NCBI GenBank assembly: GCA_049585195.1
Contig: JBAUZG010000466.1
Span: forward strand, 1-27,626
Reading direction: 5' to 3'
Source: KBS-96 sp049585195
GTDB taxonomy: Bacteria > Acidobacteriota > Terriglobia > Bryobacterales > Bryobacteraceae
Length of the DNA: 27,626 nucleotides
Part shown: in pieces, positions 19,153 through 26,698 of the stretch
Position numbering within the stretch: position 1 is the first letter of the stretch
How the letters are laid out: each line of letters begins with the position of its first letter
Made by a program: the position numbers and the translations under genes
Notes under the pieces: model-generated
Seen by the model: the letters and a program-made list of their open reading frames with translations, nothing else
What the model was told of the DNA's origin: nothing
The model's database searches: none

Positions 19153-19157
19153 ATCAA
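19129..19157 (-). promoter_or_regulatory. Promoter of the padR-permease operon
   Basis: The minus strand has TTGATC (19152-19157), a 17-bp spacer and TATATG (19129-19134), each matching 4 of 6 consensus bases. The start point would fall about 7 bases after the -10, at or within a few bases of the padR ATG (19121). The mRNA would then be leaderless or nearly so; there is no room for a normal ribosome site. The promoter is entirely inside the inverted-repeat operator. Confidence 0.5.
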
Positions 19158-19166
19158 GGCATTTCA

Positions 19167-19381
19167 CGGAAGACCGCTCGGCTGAAAAACCGCTCCCTGA
19201 CGGTCGCGGCTCGGTTAGGGCTCGGTAAGCTATCGAAACGTCGGAAGCGATTTCCGAGCCACAACTGCCAGGGAGTTCCGATGGGCCTGCGGCGCACCAA
19301 AGCTGATGAAAGGCCGCAGGCCCGGAACCGAGCCGCGACCGCGAGGGAGCGGTCTTCCGCGTGTTTTTCAGAGGAGTGGTT
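19167..19381 (+). repeat. Dispersed intergenic repeat, copy A (with inverted arms)
   Basis: This non-coding element fills most of the 313-base gap between padR and the mutase subunit. Its part 19252-19381 is nearly the same as copy B (22307-22437) in opposite orientation; the last 52 bases (19330-19381) are identical. Within A, 19190-19216 and 19326-19352 form a 27-bp inverted repeat (25 of 27 match). An outer 12-bp pair (19168-19179, 19347-19358) is perfect. The RNA could fold into a long hairpin. The core module CTCCCTCGCGGTCGCGGCTC recurs in copies B and C. It looks like a MITE- or REP-like family and encodes no transposase. Confidence 0.85.
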
Positions 19382-19412
19382 GTGACGAGGTTCGCTCGGC
19401 CGGCCGGACGGT

Positions 19413-19418
19413 TATAAT
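19413..19418 (+). promoter_or_regulatory. Possible -10 element of the mutase-subunit gene
   Basis: A perfect TATAAT lies 17 bases before the ATG at 19435 and just outside repeat copy A. No convincing -35 is seen at 16-18 bp spacing. If real, the leader would be about ten bases long. Confidence 0.35.
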
Positions 19419-19434
19419 CAGGGCAAGTGTATCT

Positions 19435-19836
19435 ATGTCATTTCCGATTCGTGTTCTCGTCGCCAAGCCTGGCCTCGATGGACACGATCGCGGCGCGAAG
19501 GTGATCGCAAGGGCGCTGCGCGATGCCGGAATGGAGGTGATTTATTCCGGCCTGCGGCAGACACCGGAGATGATTGTGAACGCGGCCTTGCAGGAGGACG
19601 TTCAGGTCATCGGATTATCCATTCTTTCCGGCGCTCACAATACTCTTGTGCCGCGAATCATCGAGTTACTGCGCGAGAAAGAGATGACGGATACTGTAGT
19701 CATTGCCGGTGGAGTGATTCCGGACGAGGACGCAGCCGAGCTGAAGAGGCTGGGAGTGGCTGAGGTCTTCCAGCCTGGCGCCTCACTCACAAAAATCGTC
19801 GAATTTATCCGCGCGGCCGTGAAGCAACCAGCCTGA
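19435..19836 (+). CDS. Stand-alone cobalamin-binding subunit of an acyl-CoA mutase
   Basis: The protein is 133 residues and a complete B12-binding domain: VLVAKPGLDGHDRGAKVIAR holds the DxHxxG motif (Asp15, His17, Gly20) whose histidine becomes the lower cobalt ligand. It is followed by SGLRQTPEMIV, LSILSGAHNT (61-70) and GGVIPDEDAAEL (92-103). This matches the small subunit of methylmalonyl-CoA mutase, or the related HcmB of 2-hydroxyisobutyryl-CoA mutase. Only the large subunit could tell them apart and it is not in the window, so the partner is elsewhere. I choose the ATG at 19435, because the longer frame from 19306 runs through repeat A and adds 43 residues with no family match. Confidence 0.9.
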   Translation: MSFPIRVLVAKPGLDGHDRGAKVIARALRDAGMEVIYSGLRQTPEMIVNAALQEDVQVIGLSILSGAHNTLVPRIIELLREKEMTDTVVIAGGVIPDEDAAELKRLGVAEVFQPGASLTKIVEFIRAAVKQPA

Positions 19837-19912
19837 GCATGGCTCGGGCGAGAGAAATTCGTTCAAACTTTGTTCGTTGAAGGACCGGGTGGAACGAGGA
19901 AAAAGGAAATTG

Positions 19913-21178
19913 ATGCAAGACAGACTGAACATCGCAGTCTTCGTCGACTACGACAATATTGAAATCGGCTTAAAATCGACTTTGCGGCGGGATTTTGACG
20001 TCTCGCTGCCATTGAGCGCGCTAAAAGAGCGAGGCGATATCGTAGCCAAATTTGCTTACGCGAATTGGGGTCGGCAGGAAGGCGCAACTCGCCAGATGGC
20101 GGAGAGCGCCGTTCAAATGGTGCAGCGGATTCCCTCGCCGCGCGGCGATAAGAATGGGGCGGACATTAACCTCGCGCTCGACGCGCTCGAGATGGCATTT
20201 ACGCACGCACATGTAAATGCGTTTGCCATCGTCAGCGGCGACAGCGACTTTATTCCGCTGGTAAACAAGTTGAAAGAGTACGGCAAAACGGTATTTGTCG
20301 TTGGCGGGAAGGGTTTCACGAGCACGATTCTGCAGCAGAATTGCCACGAATTCATCAGCTACGAGTCGTTGCTCGAAGATGGCGTGACGATCGTGGCCGC
20401 CCCGATGCCGGAACGCCGCGATCGTGACAGGGAGCGGAAAGACCGCCGCGAGCGTGGACCCCGCCCCGCTCCGCTCGACCTGGCGCAGGCCATGCCGCTC
20501 GTCGAGCGTGCACTTCAGGTTCTCGAGCGCCGCGCCGTTCAGCCGCAGCTCGGGCTCCTGAAATCGACCATGCTTCAGCTCGACCCGGCGTTTAGCGAGC
20601 GTGCTTACGGAGCGAATAGCTTCTCCGATTTCGTCGAGAAGCTGAAGAAAGCCGAGTACGTCAACGTCAGTGGATCGGGTGGACGTTACATCATTGAACG
20701 CCGCGGCGGCGGTCCCGACAAGACGGCGCCCAATCCGGATCAAGCTCTGCCGCGGCTGCGCGATGTCCTCGAGACTCATCGTCTCGACATTGAATTGAAC
20801 AACGGAGTGCTCGCCGAAGATCTTGAAGAGTGGATGAAGGCCGAAGAACCCGATTTTACGCCACAAAAATACGGTTTTCAGGCGTTCTCGGAGTTCCTCA
20901 ACTACGCGCAGGATAAGACCGTCGTCCGTTTGGTTCCAGACGAGGACCGCGGTCTCATCGTGTACATGGGCGCCGAGTTTTATCCGCCTGCGCTACCGGT
21001 CTCCGGCGGCGGCGAACACGTCATCGAAGAAGAAGACGACGGTCCGCAGCCGATTGTCGAAGGCCAGCCTACCATCTTCGAGCCAAATCCACCGCCGCCC
21101 AAACCCAAGAAGCAAGCCAGGCCTCGCAAAGCGCCAGCGGCCGGCACACGCAAACCGCGTAAAAGGAAACCTGAATAA
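19913..21178 (+). CDS. NYN-domain nuclease with two OST-HTH/LOTUS domains
   Basis: The protein is 421 residues. The N-terminal NYN (LabA-like, PIN-fold) nuclease domain shows the metal-binding acids: FVDYDN (Asp12, Asp14), GADINLALDALE (Asp84) and IVSGDSDF (Asp110, Asp112). An Arg/Asp-rich linker (167-187) follows, then two OST-HTH/LOTUS winged-helix domains at about 191-263 and 277-352. Both have the FSDF/FSEF-type core and a closing strand. The tail is Pro- and Lys/Arg-rich from 390. NYN plus LOTUS domains suggest an RNA-directed endoribonuclease, as in eukaryotic MARF1; the substrate here is unknown. The ATG at 19913 follows AAAAGGAAATTG, a good ribosome site, so the TTG at 19877 is rejected. 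Confidence 0.88.
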   Translation: MQDRLNIAVFVDYDNIEIGLKSTLRRDFDVSLPLSALKERGDIVAKFAYANWGRQEGATRQMAESAVQMVQRIPSPRGDKNGADINLALDALEMAFTHAHVNAFAIVSGDSDFIPLVNKLKEYGKTVFVVGGKGFTSTILQQNCHEFISYESLLEDGVTIVAAPMPERRDRDRERKDRRERGPRPAPLDLAQAMPLVERALQVLERRAVQPQLGLLKSTMLQLDPAFSERAYGANSFSDFVEKLKKAEYVNVSGSGGRYIIERRGGGPDKTAPNPDQALPRLRDVLETHRLDIELNNGVLAEDLEEWMKAEEPDFTPQKYGFQAFSEFLNYAQDKTVVRLVPDEDRGLIVYMGAEFYPPALPVSGGGEHVIEEEDDGPQPIVEGQPTIFEPNPPPPKPKKQARPRKAPAAGTRKPRKRKPE

Positions 21179-21284
21179 ACGTGGGCCAACGGCGGAAGTG
21201 TTAGCTATCTTTCTAAAAGACGCCTTCTACCTGTCAAAATGACCTAAGTCTCTGCGGCCGCGCGTCTAGAGAGCAGGTGTTTTT

Positions 21285-21839
21285 ATGTCTATCAAACCAG
21301 TTCTTTTACTCTGGGTTGGGCTTGCGACCGCCGCTCAGACGGACCAGTATTTTACAGTCGGAAATATTGGCGTTCATCTTGGAGATTCAGAGGTATCGGT
21401 GCTTGCCAATCTGCGTGCGCAATACCAAGTGAACAGCGTTGGAGAGGAAACCTATGTTGTCGGAAAACAGCAAGGCGCGGTTTTTGAAAAGCTTGGAACG
21501 GTTTCGTTCGAAAACAACGCCCTGGTTTCGGCCGGAAGTACGTGGAATGAAAGCTTCGACGCGAGCGCGGTGAAACTGGCGAAGCAGATTGTCGCTGCGC
21601 TCGAGCACCAGGAGCTCGAACCTGCGCGGACTGCCATCATTCGCAGAATACACCGTGGAAGCGATCTGGCTCCGGTGGATGGCGTCGAGATTGTAATTGG
21701 CGACCGGGCGATTCAAATTGTCACCGCAAATGCTCCTGCGGCGAGGCCCAACCAGGAATATGCGGCGGTTACGGAAAACCTGCATCAGCACTCGTATGCA
21801 GAAGGGCTCGCGAAAGAAGCAGGAATCCCGCCGCGGTAA
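21285..21839 (+). CDS. Secreted protein of unknown function
   Basis: The protein is 184 residues with a short N-terminal signal sequence (MSIKPVLLLWVGLATAAQT). The body is a soluble alpha/beta-looking domain: VGNIGVHLGDSEVSVLANLR resembles the start of small BLIP/SmpA-like folds, then strand-rich segments FEKLGTVSFENNALVSAGST and GVEIVIGDRAIQIVTA. No named family is recognised. GCAGGTG lies 5 nt before the ATG. The gene sits 106 nt downstream of the NYN gene on the same strand, with no clear terminator between. It ends 9 bases from the convergent gene at 21849. Confidence 0.7.
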   Translation: MSIKPVLLLWVGLATAAQTDQYFTVGNIGVHLGDSEVSVLANLRAQYQVNSVGEETYVVGKQQGAVFEKLGTVSFENNALVSAGSTWNESFDASAVKLAKQIVAALEHQELEPARTAIIRRIHRGSDLAPVDGVEIVIGDRAIQIVTANAPAARPNQEYAAVTENLHQHSYAEGLAKEAGIPPR

Positions 21840-21848
21840 CGCGTGATT

Positions 21849-22280
21849 CTACTTGCGGCCAGGACCATTCGCATAGGCCGCCAGTATCTTCATGACTTCG
21901 CCATGCGATACAGCCACGTCCGGATTGCGCTGCAAGGCATCGAAATAGCCTTTGCCCAGCCCGCGCCCCTCTTCTGTTTCAGTCAGCAATCGTCTCGCTT
22001 GACGCAGATAGTCTTCCACAACTTCCTCGGCGGCGGGTTCCTTTGCCGACAGCGTTTCGTCAATCGCGACAACGAGAGTAGTGACCGGGCGAAGCCAGGC
22101 GAACCACGAGTCGTTCAGCAAGAGTTGGAGAAAAGCTCCTGGAGAGGGAATGCGGCCGTGAACCCGCTCGTAGGTCCGCCGCTCATCGTCGAGCAAAGTC
22201 TTGTGAAGCTGCAGGAGACGGTTGCGTAGGTCTATGAGGCTTTGTCTCGCGGGGTCCGAGGTGGAATCAAGAAACGACAT
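21849..22280 (-). CDS. Conserved-looking soluble protein of unknown function
   Basis: The protein is 143 residues, mostly helical, without signal or membrane segments. A notable stretch is GRIPSPGAFLQLLLNDSWFA followed by WLRPVTTLVVAIDETL, preceded by LLQLHKTLLDDERRTYERVH. From memory, similar proteins occur widely in bacteria without a defined role; I cannot name a Pfam family. The ATG at 22280 follows GAGGGAGGG, a strong ribosome site. Its upstream region holds repeat copy B. Confidence 0.7.
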   Translation of the reverse strand: MSFLDSTSDPARQSLIDLRNRLLQLHKTLLDDERRTYERVHGRIPSPGAFLQLLLNDSWFAWLRPVTTLVVAIDETLSAKEPAAEEVVEDYLRQARRLLTETEEGRGLGKGYFDALQRNPDVAVSHGEVMKILAAYANGPGRK

Positions 22281-22306
22281 CCCTCCCTCAGATTACCTGA
22301 AGTCGG

Positions 22307-22437
22307 AACCACTCCTCTGAAAAACACGCGGAAGACCGCTCCCTCGCGGTCGCGGCTCTGTTCCGGGCTTGCGGTCTTTCATCAGCTTTGGTGGCCCGCA
22401 GGGCCATGGGGATCTCCCTAACGGTCGTGGCTCGGAA
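22307..22437 (-). repeat. Dispersed intergenic repeat, copy B
   Basis: Read on the minus strand this 131-base stretch aligns with 19252-19381 of copy A with one small indel and about a dozen substitutions; its end (22307-22358) is identical over 52 bases. It lacks the inverted left arm of copy A. It instead holds two same-orientation modules of the CTCCCT..CGGTCG.GGCTC type (22336-22362 and 22413-22437). It occupies most of the 229-base gap between the genes at 21849 and 22510; nothing else was found there. Confidence 0.85.
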
Positions 22438-22509
22438 ACGAACCGCATGGACGCTGATACTTGACCCGGCCGCGCGCGCCAGCAACCGGTTTGAAGAGAT
22501 TGGTTGAAA

Positions 22510-23772
22510 CTACTTCTTCATTTGCGCGACAGTGGCCTGTAGTTTTGCGAGTTGCTGCTTCAGCGCCTCGGCATTCGGCGCATCCGGCCGGAGCTGCAAA
22601 TATGTTTGAAGGTGCTGGGCCGCCCCAGCGTAGTCGCCGCGATTAGCGCATAGCTGAGCTAGCAGAGTTTCCACTTGAGCGTATTTGTGAGGACCGTCGA
22701 GCTTCACCACTTCTTTTGCGCTTTTCTCGGCCAACTCATAGTGCTTCAAGTTGTAGTTAGCGAACGCATTGTAGAGCCAGGCGCTCGGGAACTCGACCGG
22801 ATTCAAATCGACGGCCTGTTTGCTACGGTCCGCGGCTTCCTGCCATTTCGACTGCTCGGCCGCCATACCAGCCAGCGCATCGTACGGATTGACATACTTA
22901 CTATCAGCCGCGATGGCCGCTTCGTACGACTTATGCGCGTTCTCTACGTCGTGGCTCGATTGCTGCAGGCGCCCGAGGTCGTACCACGCAACCGCGTATT
23001 TCGGATACTCGGCGACGGCCGCCTGTAATTGCTTCTGCGCTTCCTCAACTTTGCCCTTGGCTACAAGCTGCTGCGCCTTCTCATACTCTTTCCTGGCCTT
23101 TTTCGGCGCCGACTCGCTTGTCATGCTGATGGCCGTGCCTTGAATGCCGCCCAAGCGGTGAAGAACGATGACACCAAGATCCGGATCGTCGAGGGAGCGC
23201 CTGTTGTACAGGTCGATCACGTCGGAGCGGTAACCCGGATAGGAGGCTTGTATCTGGCACCGCTGAACATAGCTCGTTGTCCCGCCGCGTGAACCGAATA
23301 CGCCAGTATTGTTAGCCGTATTCGTGGACCGGCCCTGCGTCCCAGGCTGAACCGGTCCCGACCCAATTGAGCTCTCGCTTGCATCCATGGCGGGTTCTTG
23401 GTTCGAGCCAAACTGAAAGCTAAACCGGCCTTTTGAGTCGGTATGAGTTTCGGTATGCGGATTGCCGTAGCACACGCGCTGAATCGCAATGTCGGTCGAT
23501 GGTTTGTTCCCGTCATCCAAAACAACGCGGCCCGAAAGAAATACTGGCCTCGTTAGGGTCGGAGTGTTATAGATCGAAGAGTTCGAGTAGGGGCCGGAAT
23601 TTGTATTAGTGCCGACTCCGGTGGTGCCGGGGGTGGGTGTGCCGGTCCCCGACGTTCCGCTCGTACCGGCAGGGCTGCCGGTTCCGTGCTGCGCGCGAGC
23701 GCTTTGTACGGTTATCGCCACCGGCAAAGCGAAAAACGCCGCGATTCGAAAAAATGCTTGGAGCCTAGACAT
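22510..23772 (-). CDS. Exported TPR protein with carboxypeptidase-regulatory-like domain
   Basis: The protein is about 420 residues from the ATG at 23772 (MSRLQAFFRIAAFFALPVAI); a GGGGGCAGCG purine run precedes it. An ATG at 23829 would add 19 residues and overlap the next gene, so it is rejected. Order of parts: signal peptide cleaved near ARAQ (residue 28), Gly/Ser/Thr/Pro-rich low-complexity stretch (29-70), then a CarboxypepD_reg-like beta-sandwich (VFLSGRVVLDDG to TDSKGRFSFQF). A polar linker with Cys residues follows, then about five TPR units (AQQLVAKGKVEEAQKQLQAA, WYDLGRLQQS, AADRSKQAVDLNP and others). It is probably a periplasmic or surface scaffold; partners are unknown. Confidence 0.85.
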   Translation of the reverse strand: MSRLQAFFRIAAFFALPVAITVQSARAQHGTGSPAGTSGTSGTGTPTPGTTGVGTNTNSGPYSNSSIYNTPTLTRPVFLSGRVVLDDGNKPSTDIAIQRVCYGNPHTETHTDSKGRFSFQFGSNQEPAMDASESSIGSGPVQPGTQGRSTNTANNTGVFGSRGGTTSYVQRCQIQASYPGYRSDVIDLYNRRSLDDPDLGVIVLHRLGGIQGTAISMTSESAPKKARKEYEKAQQLVAKGKVEEAQKQLQAAVAEYPKYAVAWYDLGRLQQSSHDVENAHKSYEAAIAADSKYVNPYDALAGMAAEQSKWQEAADRSKQAVDLNPVEFPSAWLYNAFANYNLKHYELAEKSAKEVVKLDGPHKYAQVETLLAQLCANRGDYAGAAQHLQTYLQLRPDAPNAEALKQQLAKLQATVAQMKK

Positions 23773-23792
23773 CGCTGCCCCCAGTGTCTGGA

Positions 23793-24404
23793 TTATGGCA
23801 CAGGTGAGCTCGTCTCGGTGACACTCCATTTGTCCATCGAAACCAAGCCTGCCGCTCCCATCCTTTCAAGCAGATGGACCGGGTCGCCGTCCACCAGAAT
23901 CATGTCGCGATGAACGGCCTTCAAAAAGCCTTCTTCTACAGCCCGCGAAAACATTTCGAGCAGAGGATCGTAATAACCCGCCACGTTCAGAATTCCGCAT
24001 GGCTTCGCGTGTATGCCGAGCTGCGCCCAGGTCAGAATTTCACAGAATTCGTCCAGCGTTCCGTGGCCTCCTGGCAGGGCAATGAAGGCGTCGGATAGGT
24101 CGGCCATGAGCGCCTTCCTTTCGTGCATCGACGTAACGATGCGCATTTCGGTAAGTCCGTTATGACCGATTTCTCTGTCGATCAAAGCCTGCGGCATAAC
24201 CCCTGTCACTTCACCGCCAGCTGCAAGCGCGCTGTCCGCGACGACACCCATCAAGCCAACGTGGCCGCCTCCATAAACCAGCCGTATCCCCCGATTTGCC
24301 AGCAACCGGCCCAGATCCGCAGCGGCCGCCTTGTATACAGACCGGAATCCCGAGCTCGAGCCACAAAACACGCAGACGCTTCGAAACGCTCGATCGGAGG
24401 GCAT
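23793..24404 (-). CDS. LOG family protein (nucleoside-5'-monophosphate phosphoribohydrolase)
   Basis: The protein is 203 residues. The Rossmann-like LOG fold begins VCVFCGSSSG (10-19) and YGGGHVGLMG (44-53). The two catalytic motifs of the family are present: MHERK (93-97) and PGGHGTLDE (111-119). Characterised members release the base from cytokinin riboside or AMP-type nucleotides; in bacteria the usual role is nucleotide turnover. Which substrate this one uses cannot be read from sequence. It starts 81 bases from the divergent gene at 24486 and ends 20 bases before the TPR gene start, so the two may be co-transcribed. Confidence 0.92.
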   Translation of the reverse strand: MPSDRAFRSVCVFCGSSSGFRSVYKAAAADLGRLLANRGIRLVYGGGHVGLMGVVADSALAAGGEVTGVMPQALIDREIGHNGLTEMRIVTSMHERKALMADLSDAFIALPGGHGTLDEFCEILTWAQLGIHAKPCGILNVAGYYDPLLEMFSRAVEEGFLKAVHRDMILVDGDPVHLLERMGAAGLVSMDKWSVTETSSPVP

Positions 24405-24485
24405 CGTCTACGAGCATGCCATAGTTGCCCTTCTCGACTGGCCCGGGATTTACCATGAAACTTTGCGGTCTCATTAGGTTTTTCA

Positions 24486-26573
24486 GTGAGCATCAATCTT
24501 TCAGCCGCCCCCTCCCCCGCCTACCTCGAAAGACGGCCATTCGCGACGCTTTGCTCGGCGACAGTTTTTCTAAGCTCGTTCCTTCTGTTCCTGGTCGAAC
24601 CCTTGTTTGCGAAAATCATCCTGCCGTGGTTTGGCGGATCCGCTGCCGTCTGGGCGACATGCCTGGTTTTCTTTCAAAGTGCCCTTCTGCTTGGTTACTA
24701 CTATGCCGACGTAACCAGCCGGAAACTTTCGCCCCGGCAACAGGTGTGGGTGCATCTGGCGTTTTTAGCGATCGCCTTGCTCTTTGTGCCCATCGCTCCG
24801 GGCTCTTACTGGCGCCCCCATCCGGGCGAAGATCCGTTCTGGCGCATACTTGGCCTGCTCACGTTCGCCCTCGGAGTTCCGTATACACTGCTAAGCACAA
24901 CGAGTCCGTTGATTCAAACGTGGTACGCACGCTGCCGGGCCGGTAAGGACCCGTATCATCTGTTCGCTCTTTCGAACTTCGCCTCGTTTCTCGCTCTTCT
25001 CAGCTATCCATTCATCATCGAACCGGGTCTCGCGACGCACATACAGGCTCTGACATGGTCGGCGCTCTTCGTTGCTTTCGTAGCACTCTGCGCCATGACA
25101 GCTTGGGGAAGCCGTTCCGGAGCCGCGATCGTACACGTGGCGGCTACAATTGACGAGCCTCCCAGCCTCGTGAGAATGCTTCACTGGCTCGCTCTCGCGG
25201 CCTGTGGTTCCATGCTGCTGCTCACCATCACGAACTATCTCACTCAGAATGTGACTCCAGTTCCGCTCCTCTGGGTTCTTCCGCTTTCTTTGTATCTGCT
25301 GAGCTTCACGCTCGTGTTCAGCCGCCGCAATTTCTACTCTCGCTGGCTGTTTATCCGGCTGCTCGCGGTCTTTCTCGGCGCGATGGGCTACGCCGTTTAC
25401 GACTGGCGCTCGGTCAACGCGATTCAGCTCAGCGTGCCTTTGTTTTGCGCGGGCCTCTTCGTGGCATGCATGTTTTGCCACGGAGAACTTAACCGCTTGC
25501 GGCCGAGCGAAGGCCGCCTCACATCCTTTTACCTGATGCTTTCCCTCGGCGGCGCTTTGGGAGCCATTTTCGTGGGCTTGATCGCGCCGCATGTTTTTGA
25601 CAGCCTTTACGAGTTTCCGCTGACCCTGGTGCTGACGGCTCTACTCGCGCTGGTCACCTTCTGGAGCGGTGGCTGGTCCGCGAGAGTGTTGTCGGCTTGC
25701 GTCTCCGTAGCCATGGTCATCGTGTTGTTCATTAACGTTCGTGATTTCAAGCGCAATTCGCTGGTCATGGTTCGAAATTTCTATGGGGCGCTGCGGGTCA
25801 CCCAAACGAGGGATTTCGGCGACCATCAGGCGCGTGTGCTGTATCACGGCACGATTCGGCACGGGGCACAATATCTCCTTCTGCCCTGGCGCAAACAGCC
25901 AACTACGTATTACAGCCGCGATTCCGGCATCGGCCTGGCGCTTCGCTATTGTTGCGAAGGCACGAAGCGAGTTGGCATCGTCGGTCTGGGCACGGGAACT
26001 CTCGCCGCCTATGGGAATCCGGGAGACTACTTCCACTTCTACGACATCAACCCCGCGGTCATTGATATCGCGAATTCGGTTTTCACATATCTTCGCGAGA
26101 GCCCCGCCCAAAAGGAAATAACGCTCGGCGATGCCCGCCTGTCCTTGGAACAGGAGCCGCCTCAACATTTCGACGTTCTCGCGATCGACGCATTCTCGGG
26201 CGACGCAATTCCCGTTCACTTGCTGACCAAGGAATCGATCGCGCTCTACTTACGGCATCTGAAACCGGACGGAATCCTCGCCATTCATACGTCAAATATG
26301 TACCTGCGCCTGGATCCGGTGGTGAAGCAGCTCGCTGATAATGCCGGCTATCCCGCGAAATCCATCGAGAACCATTCGGACGACGATCAATGCATTGCGT
26401 CCGCCGACTGGGTGCTCGTGACGCGAAACACTCGGTTTCTGAACTCCGTTGTTGTCCAGAAGAATGCTGATTCAATCGATGCGGTCAAAGGGCTTCGTCT
26501 CTGGACTGACGATTACAATAACCTGTTTCAGATCCTGAAGCCGGTAAAGCTGGTGAAGGACCGCTCTGAGTAA
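24486..26573 (+). CDS. Membrane-fused spermidine-synthase-like protein
   Basis: The protein is 695 residues, starting with a GTG at 24486 preceded by a weak AGGT motif. The first 420 residues carry about 11-12 transmembrane helices, starting FLSSFLLFLVEPLFAKIILP, a hallmark of the fused MFS/spermidine synthase family. The C-terminal part is a SAM-fold aminopropyltransferase-like domain: HGTIRHG (454-460), GLGTGTLAAYG (500-510), YDINP (519-523), GDARLSL (548-554) and IDAFSGDAIPVHLLTKE (567-583). The true reaction of this family is not settled; polyamine synthesis is a family-name inference. It is transcribed alone. Confidence 0.88.
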   Translation: MSINLSAAPSPAYLERRPFATLCSATVFLSSFLLFLVEPLFAKIILPWFGGSAAVWATCLVFFQSALLLGYYYADVTSRKLSPRQQVWVHLAFLAIALLFVPIAPGSYWRPHPGEDPFWRILGLLTFALGVPYTLLSTTSPLIQTWYARCRAGKDPYHLFALSNFASFLALLSYPFIIEPGLATHIQALTWSALFVAFVALCAMTAWGSRSGAAIVHVAATIDEPPSLVRMLHWLALAACGSMLLLTITNYLTQNVTPVPLLWVLPLSLYLLSFTLVFSRRNFYSRWLFIRLLAVFLGAMGYAVYDWRSVNAIQLSVPLFCAGLFVACMFCHGELNRLRPSEGRLTSFYLMLSLGGALGAIFVGLIAPHVFDSLYEFPLTLVLTALLALVTFWSGGWSARVLSACVSVAMVIVLFINVRDFKRNSLVMVRNFYGALRVTQTRDFGDHQARVLYHGTIRHGAQYLLLPWRKQPTTYYSRDSGIGLALRYCCEGTKRVGIVGLGTGTLAAYGNPGDYFHFYDINPAVIDIANSVFTYLRESPAQKEITLGDARLSLEQEPPQHFDVLAIDAFSGDAIPVHLLTKESIALYLRHLKPDGILAIHTSNMYLRLDPVVKQLADNAGYPAKSIENHSDDDQCIASADWVLVTRNTRFLNSVVVQKNADSIDAVKGLRLWTDDYNNLFQILKPVKLVKDRSE

Positions 26574-26631
26574 GGAGGGCAAAATCGGCGTTTATCGGCG
26601 TCGATCCGCGGCTGCGCGAACTTCGTGACAT

Positions 26632-26680
26632 CCGCTCCCTCGCGGTCGCGGTTCAGAACCGCGCGCGTTAGCAAGCGGTT
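26632..26680 (-). repeat. Dispersed intergenic repeat core, copy C
   Basis: The core CGCTCCCTCGCGGTCGCGG of repeats A and B recurs here in a shorter unit in the 125-base gap between the genes ending at 26573 and 26699. It contains a palindrome CGCGGTTC-A-GAACCGCG (26647-26663). Translated on the minus strand the unit gives ANARGSEPRPRGSG, a peptide I remember from spurious ORFs in Solibacter-type genomes, which supports the taxonomic guess. It could form a hairpin and help end transcription of the two convergent genes. Confidence 0.7.
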
Positions 26681-26698
26681 TAGTGTGGATGACCTTAC

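Noticed and set aside
19306..19434. N-terminal extension of the B12-binding protein
   Set aside because: It is a translation of repeat copy A (EPRPRGSG-type peptide) and not part of the conserved domain.
20021..20866. 281-codon minus-strand ORF inside the NYN gene
   Set aside because: It is antisense to a well-supported domain protein, with no family similarity or ribosome site.
22307..22437. Considered as part of a CRISPR or tandem array
   Set aside because: The repeated modules are few, unevenly spaced and mixed in orientation, with no spacer structure or cas genes.
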